Origin: Mytilus edulis
Taxonomy: Eukaryota; Mollusca; Bivalvia; Mytilida; Mytilidae
DNA: 64,000 nt
Assembly: GCF_963676685.1 (NCBI RefSeq)
Contig: NC_092351.1
Coordinates: 38,926,733-38,990,732, forward strand
Reading direction: 5' to 3'
Numbering within the stretch: position 1 is the stretch's first letter; every line of letters begins with the position of its first letter. Below, piece by piece: positions 1 through 11,594 of this stretch. The position numbers and the translations under genes are program-made. The notes under the pieces were generated by a model. That model had not been told where the DNA came from, searched no databases, and saw nothing but the letters and a program-made list of their open reading frames with translations.

Positions 1-160
1 ATTTGTGTCGTAGAGTTTCTCTTGATTACCTTACAAAGCAAACCCTTCCTTTATATCTATACATATGCTAATGGGGAGGAAAGTGGTTTGTTTTCTAAAT
101 ACTATATAAGATGAACCACTCAAGATAGTCTATTTCTAAGAGCACCAGAAGACAACATAC

Positions 161-342
161 CGTCTGAGAAGGTCATCCTTATCTCTTTTCAGAATAGTAT
201 TTTCTTCATACAAGTCTTTATTTTTCCTCTCCAGTCTAGAATACCATTCTTCTTGAGTTTGGAGTTTCTTTTCCAATTCATGAAGTCTTTCTTTCAAACT
301 TTCCTTGCCTCCACTTCTTAACCGTTTGAATAGTTTTGCCAT
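161..342 (-). CDS. First coding exon of a Mieap-like paralog, continuing off the left edge
   Basis: An ATG at 342-340 opens 60 codons of charged, heptad-like sequence beginning MAKLFKRLRSGG and ending DDLLRR. A canonical donor (CAGACG|GTATGT) follows at 160. The exon ends two bases into a codon, exactly as exon 1 of the complete gene at 49728-54598 does. Both exons start MAK, carry a coiled coil of about 45 residues and end in a Leu-Leu-x-Arg motif at the splice junction. I infer a paralog whose remaining exons lie left of the window. The coiled coil would serve in self-association. Function is inferred only through the paralog. In-frame readthrough past position 161 is intron. Confidence 0.6.
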
Positions 343-900
343 CAGTGGAGGCTGTCTTTAGATTACAAAAAATATATAAATCCCTAGAGTGCATGATACA
401 ATATCTGATGGAATTAGAGCTGAGGAACTGGTCATATTAAAGAATTTCTTTTTTAATTTTAGGGGGAAGTGTAGGATGTGGGTCTCCTGATTTTGCATCT
501 CCAACTCATAAAGGACATTAAATCATGCAAAGAAAGTTTAAAGTCATACTTGTCATTTAGTTCCCCCTCCTTATGGATGCAAATGACTAGTCCATTATTT
601 TCGGACAAAACCTTACAATGTGGGTCTGGTTGAGGTTTCACATAAATAAGGATAATTGACAAAATGCACAGAATAAAGACAGGGGGGAGGTGGGGGGGGG
701 GGGGGGGGGGGGGGGGGGGTGGGTGAACAAAGATAGAGAAAAATAGTTAAGAAAAAAAAATACAGAATATGACAAAATTGGTTGCTAAATTAAAAGAGAA
801 TAATGATCAATATAAATATGGAATAGTAATGAAATGGTATAAAATTAATGAAAACAGAAAAACAAGATACTCATTCAGACCCTAATTCGTGATTAGAGCA
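343..900. other. Upstream region of the left-edge gene; no gene seen
   Basis: AT-rich sequence upstream of the minus-strand exon. It holds a G homopolymer tract at about 689-719 and short unsupported ORFs only. No splice-bounded exon or recognised repeat was identified. Confidence 0.4.
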
Positions 901-1060
901 TTGGCGGATTCAGGGGGGGGGGGGGGGGGCTGTTTCCGGGGGTTTGAACCCCCCCTTTTTTGGCCGATCAATGCATTTGAAAGGGGAAATATATTTGGAC
1001 CCCCCCCCTTTTGTCCTGGGTTGGGAACCCCCTTTTAAAAATGGCTGGATCCGCCCCTGT
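901..1060. mobile_element. Short GGCGGATCC-ended inverted-repeat element (MITE-like)
   Basis: The segment starts near GGCGGATTCAGGGG and ends near GGCTGGATCCGCCCCT, giving imperfect inverted ends. Long G and C homopolymers lie just inside. Related ends recur at 12966-13090 and 59105-59265. No coding capacity. Confidence 0.5.
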
Positions 1061-1915
1061 AGAGGTAGCGTGTAAAAAATACAACATGTTTTACACTCTC
1101 TTAGACGAGGCCATGTAGTGAGTGTAGTGGCTGTATGTTACGTCATATGCTGATGTGTTCTTTTTAGGTACGATCATACAATATTTGTTACGCTAGACAT
1201 TCTTCTCGTAAATTAAATGAAACCACTTAATCGATTTTTATTTTCTAAAATTTAACAAATTTTGTCACTTTTTTACTTTCACTTTTTCATTTTGGGAAAT
1301 ACGATATTCGCATTGATTTTCTGAGAGAGCAAAACTGAACTTTGTAAAGAGGTCTTGTTTACCGTTTGACAAAGATCAATAATGTTATCTGATAACAATT
1401 GGTGACACCACATTACCTCAGTAGCAATTATTGAATGCATGATCTCCTAAATGTAAAATGATATCATTTTTTATTACTTTTTTACAACATTAAAAAGTAC
1501 TTTAAATGTAAAACCATACCTGTTATTTCATGTCCAAAGGCAGTATACATAATTACACTAAATTATTTGTTTTCGTATCACGTGAATTCATACATATCCA
1601 ATATTTCAATATTTATTACTACAGTAAAACACAAAAGATTTAAAGTAAAACAATCCTATCGCCTATCTTTAATAACACAAGCTATCAACATGTATATAAC
1701 GACCGTTGTATAGTTGACATACTATACATACAAATACACTGCATGTTATATTAGGTTGTCTTTGATCAAACATACATTCTTTAACCATGTTTACGTGCTA
1801 CATTTTCTTTACTTATCTGAATGATCATTGCCATTATAAAAACCGTTATTTAAATAACATTAGCCTATCTTACAGCTTTTGTTTAATTGATTTTTTTATT
1901 ATAATATTTTGTTTT
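1061..1915. other. AT-rich intergenic sequence; nothing recognised
   Basis: No ORF, exon or named repeat found. A short inverted pair (GTGTAAAA near 1070 and TTTTACAC near 1089) is the only structure noted. Confidence 0.4.
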
Positions 1916-1917
1916 AA

Positions 1918-3207
1918 GGGGAGGACCATTTGATATTCTGCACTGTTGAAGCAAGATTTTTCATTTTCATTAAAACAAGAGTCTGATCATTTATTTTCAC
2001 AACTATATTTATGATAATATTCGAAAACACATTTTTTTTTATTAATCTATTTTTATAAATAATACATGTATAGTCAAGTCATTATCATGAATATGTACCA
2101 TTTAATCAGAATTAATCATCATCCTCTGCGAAAATGTATCTTCTGAATTCCCAATTTCCTAAAAAAAAATTGCTGTAACTAGACTCTTTTAAAAGGGATT
2201 ATGAAATATTTTTTCGCAGAGCGGAGCGAGGCAAAACCATTTTCGAAGAGTTTTGGAGCCGCAGAAGGCCCAAGAAGCTATTGAACAATGGCAAAATCGT
2301 GCTCTCTGGGTGTTTTCAAGAGCCTTTCTTAGTCTGAAAATACAAGTTCTGTCATTTTTTTACAATATTTTTTTCTCAAAGCAAAATGTATAGATTCAGT
2401 GAAAGACTAAAGTTTCTAGAGCCATACAAAAGACCAATATGTATAGGATAAAACAAAAATGGTATTCACATAGTTAAGTATGGGCTGCTGTTTTTTTTTA
2501 AACTCATGATGAAATTAATAATGAAATCACTAAATTACAAAAGGAATGCAACACTAACAGAACGCAGAAGGGCAATCAATGAACAAAAGACAAATAAATA
2601 AGAAACATTGATCCAGAAAAAACAGGGGCTACATCTGAGGGAGAATAGAACTTTCTTCTTTCTTCTTGCAAGACACTCACGGTGAACACAATTTGATATG
2701 AAGACAAGCGTTTGGTTTTGAAATTTCCTACATGAGGCATTTGCCTCGATGTAGTTTATACGGTCCTGTAATTAAAGTGAGTCAGTGTTCCCGAGACAAT
2801 ATACTTAAGTTAAATGAAACCCATTTTCAGATATTACAAGTATATCTAAAAAATATTTATACTTTTATTATGACAAGATTTGGGAAGTGTTTCCCGGTTT
2901 TTTTTGGGGGGAAAATGAATTTATGAAATATCTGGTGCCATTTCAATCTAATTAAAATATTGATTTCTGATTACGTTATACTACTCATACGTGGTAATCA
3001 GAGATCAATATTTTAATTAGATTGGTGCCATCTCATATTATCCATTAGGCCTGCCGAGCTATTTATATTTTCAATACATTGTAAGTCAGGTTATTTATTT
3101 TCTAACAACCATAGAACAAACTATTTATTTTTGTGATAATCAAGGCTGAGTTATTTTCAAAATCCTGCTGCCCTCCCCCCCCCCGAATATCAAATGGTCG
3201 TCTCTAA
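1918..3207. mobile_element. Candidate non-autonomous DNA element with ACCATTTGATATTC ends
   Basis: GGACCATTTGATATTC near 1924 is repeated in inverted form as GAATATCAAATGGTCG near 3185, next to a C-run. The 1.29-kb interior has no ORF. It contains a palindrome at 2940-3035 and an inverted CTCTGCGAAAA pair near 2124 and 2213. Target-site duplications were not clear. Confidence 0.4.
2946..3032. repeat. Palindrome with ~40-bp arms
   Basis: Left arm contains CAATCTAATTAAAATATTGA. The right arm is its reverse complement, with TCTGATTA on the inner side. A loop of about 20 bases separates them. The arms also share TGGTGCCAT at their outer ends, in direct rather than inverted orientation. Confidence 0.6.
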
Positions 3208-4480
3208 TGCAAACTAAGCTTAAACATTTTAGCTCATTAACCGTTCGAGATATTATCTCCACTTTGAGTCCGTTGTCCGTCCGTCCGTCCGTCGTAAAAC
3301 AATTTATAGTATCTTCATCTGATCTGAAACTGTCTAGTCAATATAAAAAAATATCGATTGATACATGCAAGATCCTTTATAAATGATTATCCTGTATGTG
3401 CGTCCGTAATAGAAATATGCTTACTACAGGCAATCGTTTGGGTGAGAAAATTTAAAAAGTTCGCACCAAATCAAATCGAAATAGAAATTTGGTCGACCCA
3501 AGCTAGAAATCAGTGAAATTCATTTGCTAAGTTATAAAAAAAATACGTTTTTGGCCCCACCAACCATGTTAACCCCGCCCCAGTTGTTATGTACCTACTA
3601 TTCCAGTCAGGAGCCTGTGCGTGATTGTCGTTTATTGCTGTTTCTCATAATTTGTTTATCGTTTATTGATTTCATGTAGTTTGTTCTTGTGTTTTGCCTT
3701 TTGACCATTGTCCCAGGTCAGGGGAATGGATTGGTCTTTTCACAAGGTTAACCTCACCACATTTGTTAATTGTCTGTCCCCAGTCAGGAGCCTGTAGTTC
3801 AGATGTTGTCTTTGACTCTTGTCTTTTATATCTATTTTCATAAATTGTTTTGTTATAAATTAAGCCTTTAGTTTTCTAAATTAAATCGTTTCGTATTTTC
3901 ATGTTGGTGCATTTTATAGCCAACTATACTGTATGGTCTTTCACATTGTTGAGGGCCACACAATAGCTTTAGTTTAATTGCTACATCAACTGAATTTGAG
4001 CGTTGGTAGATAGCTGTCTTATTTTCAATCTTACCACATATCGCTTTATTGTTATATTAATTATATTAGTATTTATAAAAATTTACAAGTCTCTATTCGA
4101 GAAACTGAATATGTTAATTAAGTCTAAAGCTGTGGCTTTTTAAAACTATTACTCTATGCAAAAGATCTTGTGAAAACATACTGGTTCCTATATATGTTGT
4201 ACAAATTATTTGTCCACTGGAATACCCAACTATGTTAAACAATTGAGTTAACTAATTACGAGGTAAGTATGAACAGGTAATATATATATTTTACATATCT
4301 TAATGTGATACTAGAAAATTCGAATGATTGGCCAAGACTAAATATACCATATTGTATTATCAAGATGCATTAATCGGGAAAAGCGAGATAAAATAAATCT
4401 AATGCAGATAATTCATAAACCCAGTTACATATACTTTTATATGCGTAATTATATTGGGAAAATATTAAGACTGAAAGTAA
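3208..4480. other. Intergenic region upstream of 4-TM copy 1; repeat debris
   Basis: A GTCCGTCCGTCCGTC tract at about 3268-3293 resembles a dispersed mollusc repeat. CAGTCAGGAGCCTGT occurs twice (about 3604 and 3782), a motif also found in the 3' tails of retroelement RT-A. No convincing exon was found. Confidence 0.35.
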
Positions 4481-4489
4481 ATAGCTATC

Positions 4490-4918
4490 ATGTCTATGGT
4501 TCTGTGCGTGTGTGATACCGGAACAAACTGCGTTAAGTGGTCATGTTCAATATTCTGGACACTCACTGGAATAATATTCCTTCTTGCTGCAGAGTTTTCA
4601 CAAAGTAGTCATTGCACAGACAATAGCGAGAAATGGCTTATATCAGTTCTTCCGATTGTTGCTGCTTGTACAATACTGTTTTCAGGAATAAGTTTATGTT
4701 CAGGATTGAGTGTTTGTTTAAAGTCTTGTTGCATTTTGATTTGGACTTTTCTTGGAATTTTGTGTGTAACTATTTCGTGTGTACTCATCAATAGGAATTG
4801 TAAAGATATGGACACACTATTGACAGGACTATTTATGACTGGTTTCGCTGCGCTGTGGCTTGGTGGATGTGTCATTGGATGTTGTTCAAGGAACAATGGA
4901 GATTATGATGAAGTATAA
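4490..4918 (+). CDS. Small Cys-rich four-TM membrane protein, copy 1 (intact)
   Basis: Uninterrupted 142-codon ORF. Predicted membrane spans lie at about residues 18-36, 50-72, 77-101 and 109-130, separated by short loops rich in Cys. The tail is short and acidic (NNGDYDEV). It aligns along its length with copies at 14693, 30152 and 40737: shared blocks include KWSCSIFWTLTGII, the SHC loop, SGISLCSG, NCKDM and GGCVIG. The ATG was chosen because paralogs start at the same place and share AAAGTAAA just upstream. I do not recognise the family. The topology suggests a small tetraspan-like membrane protein. Single-exon structure and conserved paralogs argue that it is real. Possible AATAAA signals lie near 5546 and 5606. 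It is the most diverged full-length copy. Confidence 0.65.
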   Translation: MSMVLCVCDTGTNCVKWSCSIFWTLTGIIFLLAAEFSQSSHCTDNSEKWLISVLPIVAACTILFSGISLCSGLSVCLKSCCILIWTFLGILCVTISCVLINRNCKDMDTLLTGLFMTGFAALWLGGCVIGCCSRNNGDYDEV

Positions 4919-6140
4919 TCGCACAGTGTTATTTTTATGTACTTCATATAAAAGTTATACATTAAATAGTATTCTAAACTTTAAACCATAGGTCTTTATT
5001 CCAAATTTCTATTTTCTTATCCTATTGTTTTGTATTTTAAGTGTAAATTTGTAATAGTTCAATTTATATCTAGTTGTGAAATGAAAATTGCATACATGAC
5101 AATGAAATAAGAAAATCATAAAATTGATGCATTATTTAGTAAATTATGATATTTTGACCTTGTATAGCATAAGCATTATACTCCAGGATCACCACAATTT
5201 TTTATTTACGTCAGTAATCATAATCTTGACATAAAAGTTCATAGTACCATGTGGTCTTCTACATAAGCAGAGGGTAACGATGACTTTGAAAAGTCATAAG
5301 GTCGAAGGTCAAGTTCATGTTCTTGATCGTAGTTGTTTTATTTTTGACTCTAGTTGAATGGTTTTATGTTTATTTTAAAGCTTTTTAATGCATTTTACGT
5401 GTATCTACTGTGTAACATATGTTTTTTTTCGATATAAAGAAGTTCACTATATAAATAGCACATAGATGAGAGGGTGGTAGAGCAGATTGTTTCACCAATA
5501 AACATTGTCAGCTCAGAAGCATTTTGCATTTTGACTGGAAATATAATAAAGTTATTATTATTTATATTTGTGTTTAGTCATTTTGTGTTTTATGTCGACC
5601 CGATGAAATAAACCTTTTCCAGACTGTTTTGTTATTACAATTGTGTTCTTATATTGTGCCTGAACATCACCTGTCTATGTTAGGAGGGAAAGAATGGAGA
5701 TTGAAAACTCGTTTAAAACAGGACTAACCTTCACGTGCTTTATCTTCTTAAGTCTGTAATTCAGTGGATGTCGTTAATTGATGTATGCTATGTTAGATTT
5801 TAGTTTACTGTTATAACATAAACCAGTTCGTAGTGTAACGTGTTTGGCTTATGAACTATATGTTCGTATCCGTTTTCACAGAATCTGAGATACTCCAATA
5901 TCAGTCTTTTAATTAACTCAAAAACATAACTACAACTTGGAGGCTTTACTTAAAACTACAAGACCAACTTTGAAACTTAATAAAGAAATAACACTATTTA
6001 CACAAATTACTTTGTATCAAAAAGTAGTCTGAAAACTGGAACCTCAATTTATCCTTGATCCTTTTTACTGACTCCGAGATCCCAACTGATTTGACAAACA
6101 ATTGTATTAAACTTAAGAACAAGCTTCAAAGATCCTAGGT
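4919..6140. other. Downstream region of 4-TM copy 1; no second gene
   Basis: AT-rich 3' region with candidate polyadenylation hexamers near 5546 and 5606. No exon or catalogued repeat recognised. Confidence 0.35.
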
Positions 6141-6141
6141 T

Positions 6142-6477
6142 CCTGAAACACCTAGTTCTGAGACACCCAGTCTCTGAGACAACTAGTCTCTGAAGCACCT
6201 AGTTCCTGAGACAACTAGTTTTGAAGCACCTAGTCTCCGGAGCACCTAAGTCACCAGATTATTACAAGCTATCTGTTCGAGGGACTGCGACCATTCCCGA
6301 GAGAAATTACAGTTTCGGAACAACGCGGTAGCTTGCAATAATTGTAATACTTAGTCTACGAAGCACCAAAGTCACCAGACTTTTACAAACCACATGTTCG
6401 AGAGACTGCGACCATTCCCGAGGGAAATTACAGTATCGGAACAACCCGGTAGCTTGCAACAATCGTAAAGACTTCAA
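6142..6477. repeat. CACCTAGT minisatellite followed by a tandem duplication of ~117 bp
   Basis: About seven diverged copies of a 16-18-bp unit (GAGACACCTAGTCTCT type) run from 6142 to 6255. Two adjacent units of about 117 bp follow, each containing GACTGCGACCATTCCCGAG and GAAATTACAGT (near 6280 and 6405). Each unit is internally foldable: an ACAAGCTA-like start and a GTAGCTTGCAA end. Confidence 0.6.
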
Positions 6478-7879
6478 AAACCGCTTGCTTCAAAACCACA
6501 AGCTTTCAACTCAAACTAGGTTTACAAACTTTCCTTTTAAACTACTTTATTTGCTGGTATTTTCTTCCCGATGTTTAACCATCAACGGCCAAATAACAAA
6601 TGAACGAACTCAACAAATGGAAGTTTTTAACGACCTTGACTGGCTATACAGCCCTTGCACGGTCGGGTTCCTATTGAGCGAACTCCACTATACCAAGAGC
6701 GCGGACCTCGAAGAGAGCACCCTAGCAATAATTAACGCGTCTCGTAACAACCGAGGATAAAAGGATGATTTTATATGTAGTTTTCGTTAACGTATTGTTA
6801 AAATGGGTATTAATCATGGATTACAATTCAACGATAAATTACAAATATTGTCTTATGCTTAAACTGCATTTTTGTCACATTACCCACGCCTCCGATTTCA
6901 TGCGTCCTCGCATGACTAACATACATTTTTTTTTCCTAGTTGTATCAACACAAAGCAACTGCCAAAGAATACGTTTAAAAGGTCTCTAACAAATTTTGCC
7001 TCTGCAGCGGCCCCAAGGAGCCTACTCTTAACGAAATCTGCAGAAGGGGTCTTTTACATGCACAGGGCGTGACATGTCCCTGTACATGGGGCCTCGGATT
7101 TAACGTCCCCATCCTACGGACTCACATTGATATATTTTTTTTCTGTGTTGAGTGTATTTCAATACACCTCAACACTTACAATAAAAATTACATTAATATT
7201 TTATAAAAAAGTCCTTGGTGGGATTGTATTTTTGTTATTTTATTTGTTATTTATTATTTAGAAATCAATATGTGAAACTACAGTGTTTTTTTAGGACCAT
7301 TGGTGGTCTTTTAAACTTTTTGTGATAGCCTATTCTATCCTTTATATAAATGCAATCTAGATTGATGCTAAAACAAAGTTTTTGCGTCATGCAAACTATT
7401 TACATGGCATCTTAAATAGGCTATCCAATATTTGTTAGACGTATCGCTATATCAACATGGTATCAAAAAGAGTATTAGAAAAACAAAGATGTGTGAATTA
7501 TAAATCCCGACCAATCTATGGTACCTGTCATACTAAGAAATGAAAATTAATTATCCTAAATTATGACGTGCGAGTTTATGTATGTGTGTTTATGTAAGGT
7601 ACATTTATGTTCGTTTAAGTACAAACAATTTTGATTGACTTAAGTAAAAAACAGACTATTTTAGAAAATGATAATCTTAGGGACAATATTTATTTTTATA
7701 AAACGTTTCCTCCCCTTTCCAATGCAAAACACCAGTTTGTGTTTGTAGAACCTATTTTCTCAAATCATGAATTATCTCTGACTTTCTGTTTCTTAAAATG
7801 TTAATATAAAAAAGTTTATTGTATTTTCTTAACATATGTAGTGAAGTACACAGTGGAGTTTGCTTCATATCTTCATATG
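6478..7879. other. Sequence without a convincing gene
   Basis: ORFs of 91 and 74 codons at 6485-6989 have no recognised motif. The first lacks an ATG at its stated start, so I do not call them. The rest is AT-rich with no clear repeat. Confidence 0.3.
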
Positions 7880-7951
7880 CTTACCCTTCCGGCGCACCTG
7901 AGATCACCCCCAGTTTTTGGTGGGATTTTTGTTGCTTAGTCTTTAGTGTTT

Positions 7952-10329
7952 AGCTCACCTGTCCCAAAGGGCCAAGTGAGCTTTTCCCATCGCTTTGCGT
8001 CCGGCGTCCGTCGTCGTCGTCCGTCGTCCGTCGTCCGTCGTCGTCGTCCGTCGTCCGTCGTCGTCGTCCGTCGTCCGTCGTCGTCGTCCGTCGTCGTCGT
8101 CCGTCATCCGTCGTCCGTCGTCGTTAACTTTTACAAAAATCTTCTCCTCTGAAACCACTGGGCCAAATTAAACCAAACTTGGCCACAATCATCATTGGGG
8201 TATCTAGTTTTAAAAATGTGTGGCGTGACCCCGCTAACCAACCAAGATGGCCGCCATGGCTAAAAATAGAACATAGGGGTAAAATGCAGTTTTTGACTTA
8301 TAACTCAAACACCAAAGCATTTAGAGCAAATCTGACATGGGGGTTAAATTGTTTATCAGGTCAAGATCTATCTGCCCTGCAATTTTCAGATCAATCGGAC
8401 AATCCGTTGTTGGGTTGCTGCCCCTGAATTGGTAATTTTAAGGAAATTTTGCTGTTTTTGGTTATTATCTTGAATATCATTATAGATAGATAAACTGTAA
8501 ACAGCAATAATGTTCAGCAAAGTAAGATTTACAAATAAGTCAACATGACCAAAATGGTTAGTTGACCCCTTTAGGAGTTATTGCCCTTTATAGTCAATTT
8601 TTAACCATTTTTCGTAAACCTTAGTAATCTATTACAAAAATCTTCTCCTCTGAAACTACATGGCCATATTAATCCAAACTTGGCCACAATCATCTTTGGG
8701 GTATCTAGTTTAAAAAATGTGTGGCGTCACCCGGCCAACCAACCAAGATGGCCGCCATGGCTAAAAATAGAACATAGGGGTGAAATGTAGATTTTGGCTT
8801 ATAACTCACAAACCAAAGCATTTAGAGTAAATCTGACATGGGGGTTAAATTGTTTATGAGGTCAAGATCTATCTGCCCTGAAATTTTCAGATCAATCGGA
8901 CAACCCGTTGTTGGGTTGTTGCCCCTAAATTGGTAATTTTAAGGAAATGTTGCTGTTTTTGGTTATTATCTTGAATATTATTATAGATAGAGATAAACTG
9001 TAAACAGCAATAATGTTCAGCAAAGTAAGATTTACAAATAGGTCAACATGACCAAAATGGTCAGTTGACCCCTTTAGGAGTTATTGCCCTTTATAGTCAA
9101 TTTTTAACCATTTTTCGTAAACCTTAGTAATCTATTACAAAAATCTTCTCCTCTGAAACTACATGGCTATATTAATCCAAACTTGGCCACAATTATCCTT
9201 GAGGTATCTAGTTTAAAAAATGTGTGGCGTGACCTGGCCAACCAACCAAGATGGCCGCCATGGCTAAAAATAGAACATAGGGTGAAATGTAGATTTTGGC
9301 TTATATCTCTGAAACCAAAGCATTTAGAGCAAATCTGACATGGGCAAAATTGTTCATCAAGTGAAAATCTATCAGCCCTGAGACTTTCAAATGAATAGGA
9401 CAACCGGTTATTGGGTTGCCGTCCCGAAATAAGTAATTTGAAGGAAATTTTGCAGATTTTGGTTATTATCTTGACTATTATTATAGAAAGAGATAAACTG
9501 TAAACAGCAATAATGTTCAGCAAAGTATGATCTACAAATAAGTCAACATGACCAAAATTATCAGTTGACCCCTTAAGGAGTTATTGCCCTTTATAGTCAA
9601 TTTTGACAAATTTTTCGTAAATTTTTGTAATCTTTTACAAAAATCTTCTCCTCTGAAACTCCTTGGCCAAATTTAACCAAACTTGGCCACAATCATTATT
9701 GGGGTATTGAGTTTTAAAAATATGTGACGTGACCCGTCCAACCAACCAAGATGGCTGCCATAGCTAAAAATAGAACATAGAGGGGAAATGTAGATTTTGG
9801 CTTATATCTCTAAAACCAAAGCATTTAGAGCAAATCTGACTTGGTAAAATTGTTTATCAGGTCAAGATCTATCTGCCCTGAATTTTCAGACAAATCATAC
9901 AACCTGTTGTTGGGTTGCTGCCCCTGAATTAGTAATTTTAAGGAAATTTTGCAGATTTTGGTTATTATCTTGAATATTATTATAGATAGAGATAAACTGT
10001 AAACAGCAATAATGATCAGCAAAATAAGATCTACAAATAAGTCAACATGACCAAAATTGTCAATTGACCTCTTAAGGAGTTATTGCCCTTTGTAGTGAAT
10101 TGTTAAAGATTTTCATAAATTTTTGTTTATTTTTGTAAATTTTTAGGAAATATTTTCCACTGTTATCACTGGTCCAAGTTCATTATAGATAGAGATAATT
10201 GTAGCAACAAGAATGTTCAATAAACACATCACCATCACAAAAACACCATTTTGTCATGAATTTATCTGTGTCCATTGATAATATGCACATAGACCAAGGT
10301 GAGCAACACAGGCTCTTGAGAGCCTCTAG
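7952..10329 (+). mobile_element. Helitron/Helentron-like non-autonomous element with tandem monomers
   Basis: The left end is AGCTCACCTGTCCC. The right end is AGGTGAGC, then a GGCTCTTGAGAGCC hairpin, then TCTAG. GCTCACCT and AGGTGAGC are inverted. A terminal hairpin followed by CTAG resembles the Helitron 3' signature (hairpin plus CTRR), but no 5' TC between A and T is evident, so the class is inferred. Contents are a CGTCGT/CCGTCGT tract (7995-8126), four ~501-bp monomers, and a unique right part. No transposase ORF; the ORFs in the CGTCGT tract are artefacts of the repeat. Confidence 0.7.
8133..10138 (+). repeat. Four tandem ~501-bp monomers
   Basis: ACAAAAATCTTCTCCTCTGA begins monomers at 8133, 8634, 9137 and 9637 (spacing 501, 503, 500). 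Each contains AAGATGGC(C/T)GCCAT, AAAATAGAACATAG, TTGGTTATTATCTTGA and TGACCAAAAT in the same order. Divergence among monomers is modest. Confidence 0.9.
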
Positions 10330-10654
10330 TTTATGCTGTGTCTTGTGTACTATTATTTGTCTATTTGTCTTTTTATTTTTAGCCATGGCGTTGTCAGTTT
10401 ATTTTCAATCTATGATTTTTGCTTTCCATCTGGTATCTTTCGCACCTCTTTAAATTTGCACCTAGAAATTGACAATGAAGGTCAGATGAAAACAACTTTT
10501 AAACATAAGAGATGATTTTACCTAACCTTTTCAATAGTAAAATTTTTATGTAGCAACATTCCTGCATCACATACAAATGTAGACTAGTATTACATCTCCC
10601 ATTTGATTCAATATTCCATGGCTTATGATTTCTATTAGAATTTCCTTGATTAAG

Positions 10655-10790
10655 GTTTGCTGCTCTTGGGTTAAGTTGAAATCAACCTTTCGGAACTTTA
10701 CGGACGTCATCACAAGTTGGTTGACCGTTATGGGATATCTGTTTCACATACGACAACTTATATGTTCGTAAATACAATCTCATCGACTTT
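10655..10790 (+). pseudogene. RT-B retroelement C-terminal coding fragment
   Basis: Reading frames give fragments resembling KFYG-HHELVDRYGISVS, the C-terminal signature seen in better copies at 22690 and 23366. Here it is broken and short. Only the extreme 3' coding end of a reverse-transcriptase-type element remains. Confidence 0.5.
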
Positions 10791-11005
10791 CATACAAGTG
10801 AGAAGTTTATCTAGCTATAAAATCAGGTTTAATCCACCATTTTCTACAAGAAAATGCCTGTTTCAAGTCAGGAATATGAGAGCTGTTATTCATTTGTTTG
10901 ATGTTTGAGCTTTTGATTTTGCCATTTGAATAGGGACTTTCCGTTTTAATGTTTTTCGGAGTACAGTATTTTTGTGATTTTACTTTTTATCTTCGTTTTC
11001 CTAGA
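10790..11005 (+). repeat. Dispersed repeat F, plus orientation
   Basis: Contains AATCCACCATTTTCTACA, GGGACTTTCCGTTTT and CAGTATTTTTGTGATTTTAC. The same family occurs inverted at 16830-17045 and 20790-21080, and on the plus strand at 27005-27145 and 51150-51330. Confidence 0.65.
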
Positions 11006-11009
11006 ATGT

Positions 11010-11420
11010 GACCAACAGAATTACACTTATAACGGGGGTTGTACATACATGAGCAAAAACCGCGTGTGCCGCATGTTGAGCATAAACTGCTGACCTTTTC
11101 GGAGCACCGAAGTTATCCCGATTTTAGATGTGGTTCCTGTTTTTCAGTGTTTTGTGTTTATACCACGGTAATGGCTTTGTTTCTATATTTCTAACTTTTG
11201 AGCAAATATTTTCGTCGGCACCTTTCGATTCTTATTGTAAAGTAGAACTGTAACAGTTATTGTGAACAATGATCCTGATAAATACGTTGACAATGCCATG
11301 GTTTACAAAAAAACAGACAAATAGACAAACAGTCCACGAAACACAAAAAAGAAAACTAAAGACTGAGCAACGTGAATCCCACTTAAACTAGCGGTTATCA
11401 CAGCTGATCCGGAAGTGGAA
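11010..11420. repeat. Diverged RT-B tail (plus) followed by an RT-B tail in minus orientation
   Basis: 11010-11190 has GACCAACAGAATTACACTTA, GAGCAAAAACC and CTTTTCGGAGCACC in RT-B tail order. 11280-11415 reads the opposite way (ATGCCATGG, CAAATAGACAAACAG, ACTGAGCAACGTGAATCCCA, GATCCGGAAG). Confidence 0.55.
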
Positions 11421-11590
11421 AATGTTAAAATTGAAACGGTTTTTATCACTACAAAGGATGACATTTTAATAAGTAAAAATCTAAAGAATTCTTTTTTCGA
11501 ATTTTAATAATCCGATAGTAAGCATCTTGAGTTTCTCACGCGCCAAATTTCAAATCCCCTTTCGAATGAAAAGACGTATGTAGTCTATCA
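11421..11590. other. Short unassigned spacer
   Basis: No exon or repeat recognised. Confidence 0.3.
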
Positions 11591-11594
11591 TAAC

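Larger units (their letters stand above)
7880..10455 (+). mobile_element. RT-B retroelement 3' UTR fragment split by a 2.4-kb insertion
   Basis: CTTACCCTTCCGGCGCACCT at 7882 through TCTTTAGTGTTT, then ATGCTGTGTCTTGTGTAC at 10333 through GGTATCTTTCGCACCTCTTT, together match one continuous RT-B 3' tail. That tail is seen unbroken at 23400-23625 and 29550-29700. The interruption is the element at 7952-10329. Confidence 0.75.

Noticed and set aside
459-662. 67-codon minus ORF (MSIILIYVKPQP)
   Set aside because: No motif, splice borders or paralog. It might be an upstream fragment of the left-edge gene, but nothing supports that.
2206-2290. GAGCGGAGCGAGG region as a sixth foldback element
   Set aside because: Only a short inverted CTCTGCGAAAA pair is present; no long complementary arms or GNA apex.
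6485-6989. Two plus ORFs of 91 and 74 codons
   Set aside because: First lacks an ATG at its start, neither has a recognisable motif, and they follow unstable repeats.
7946-8158. Overlapping Arg/Ser/Val-rich and Asp/Arg/Thr-rich ORFs on both strands
   Set aside because: Products of the CGTCGT/CCGTCGT microsatellite inside the Helitron-like element, with no biased coding signal.
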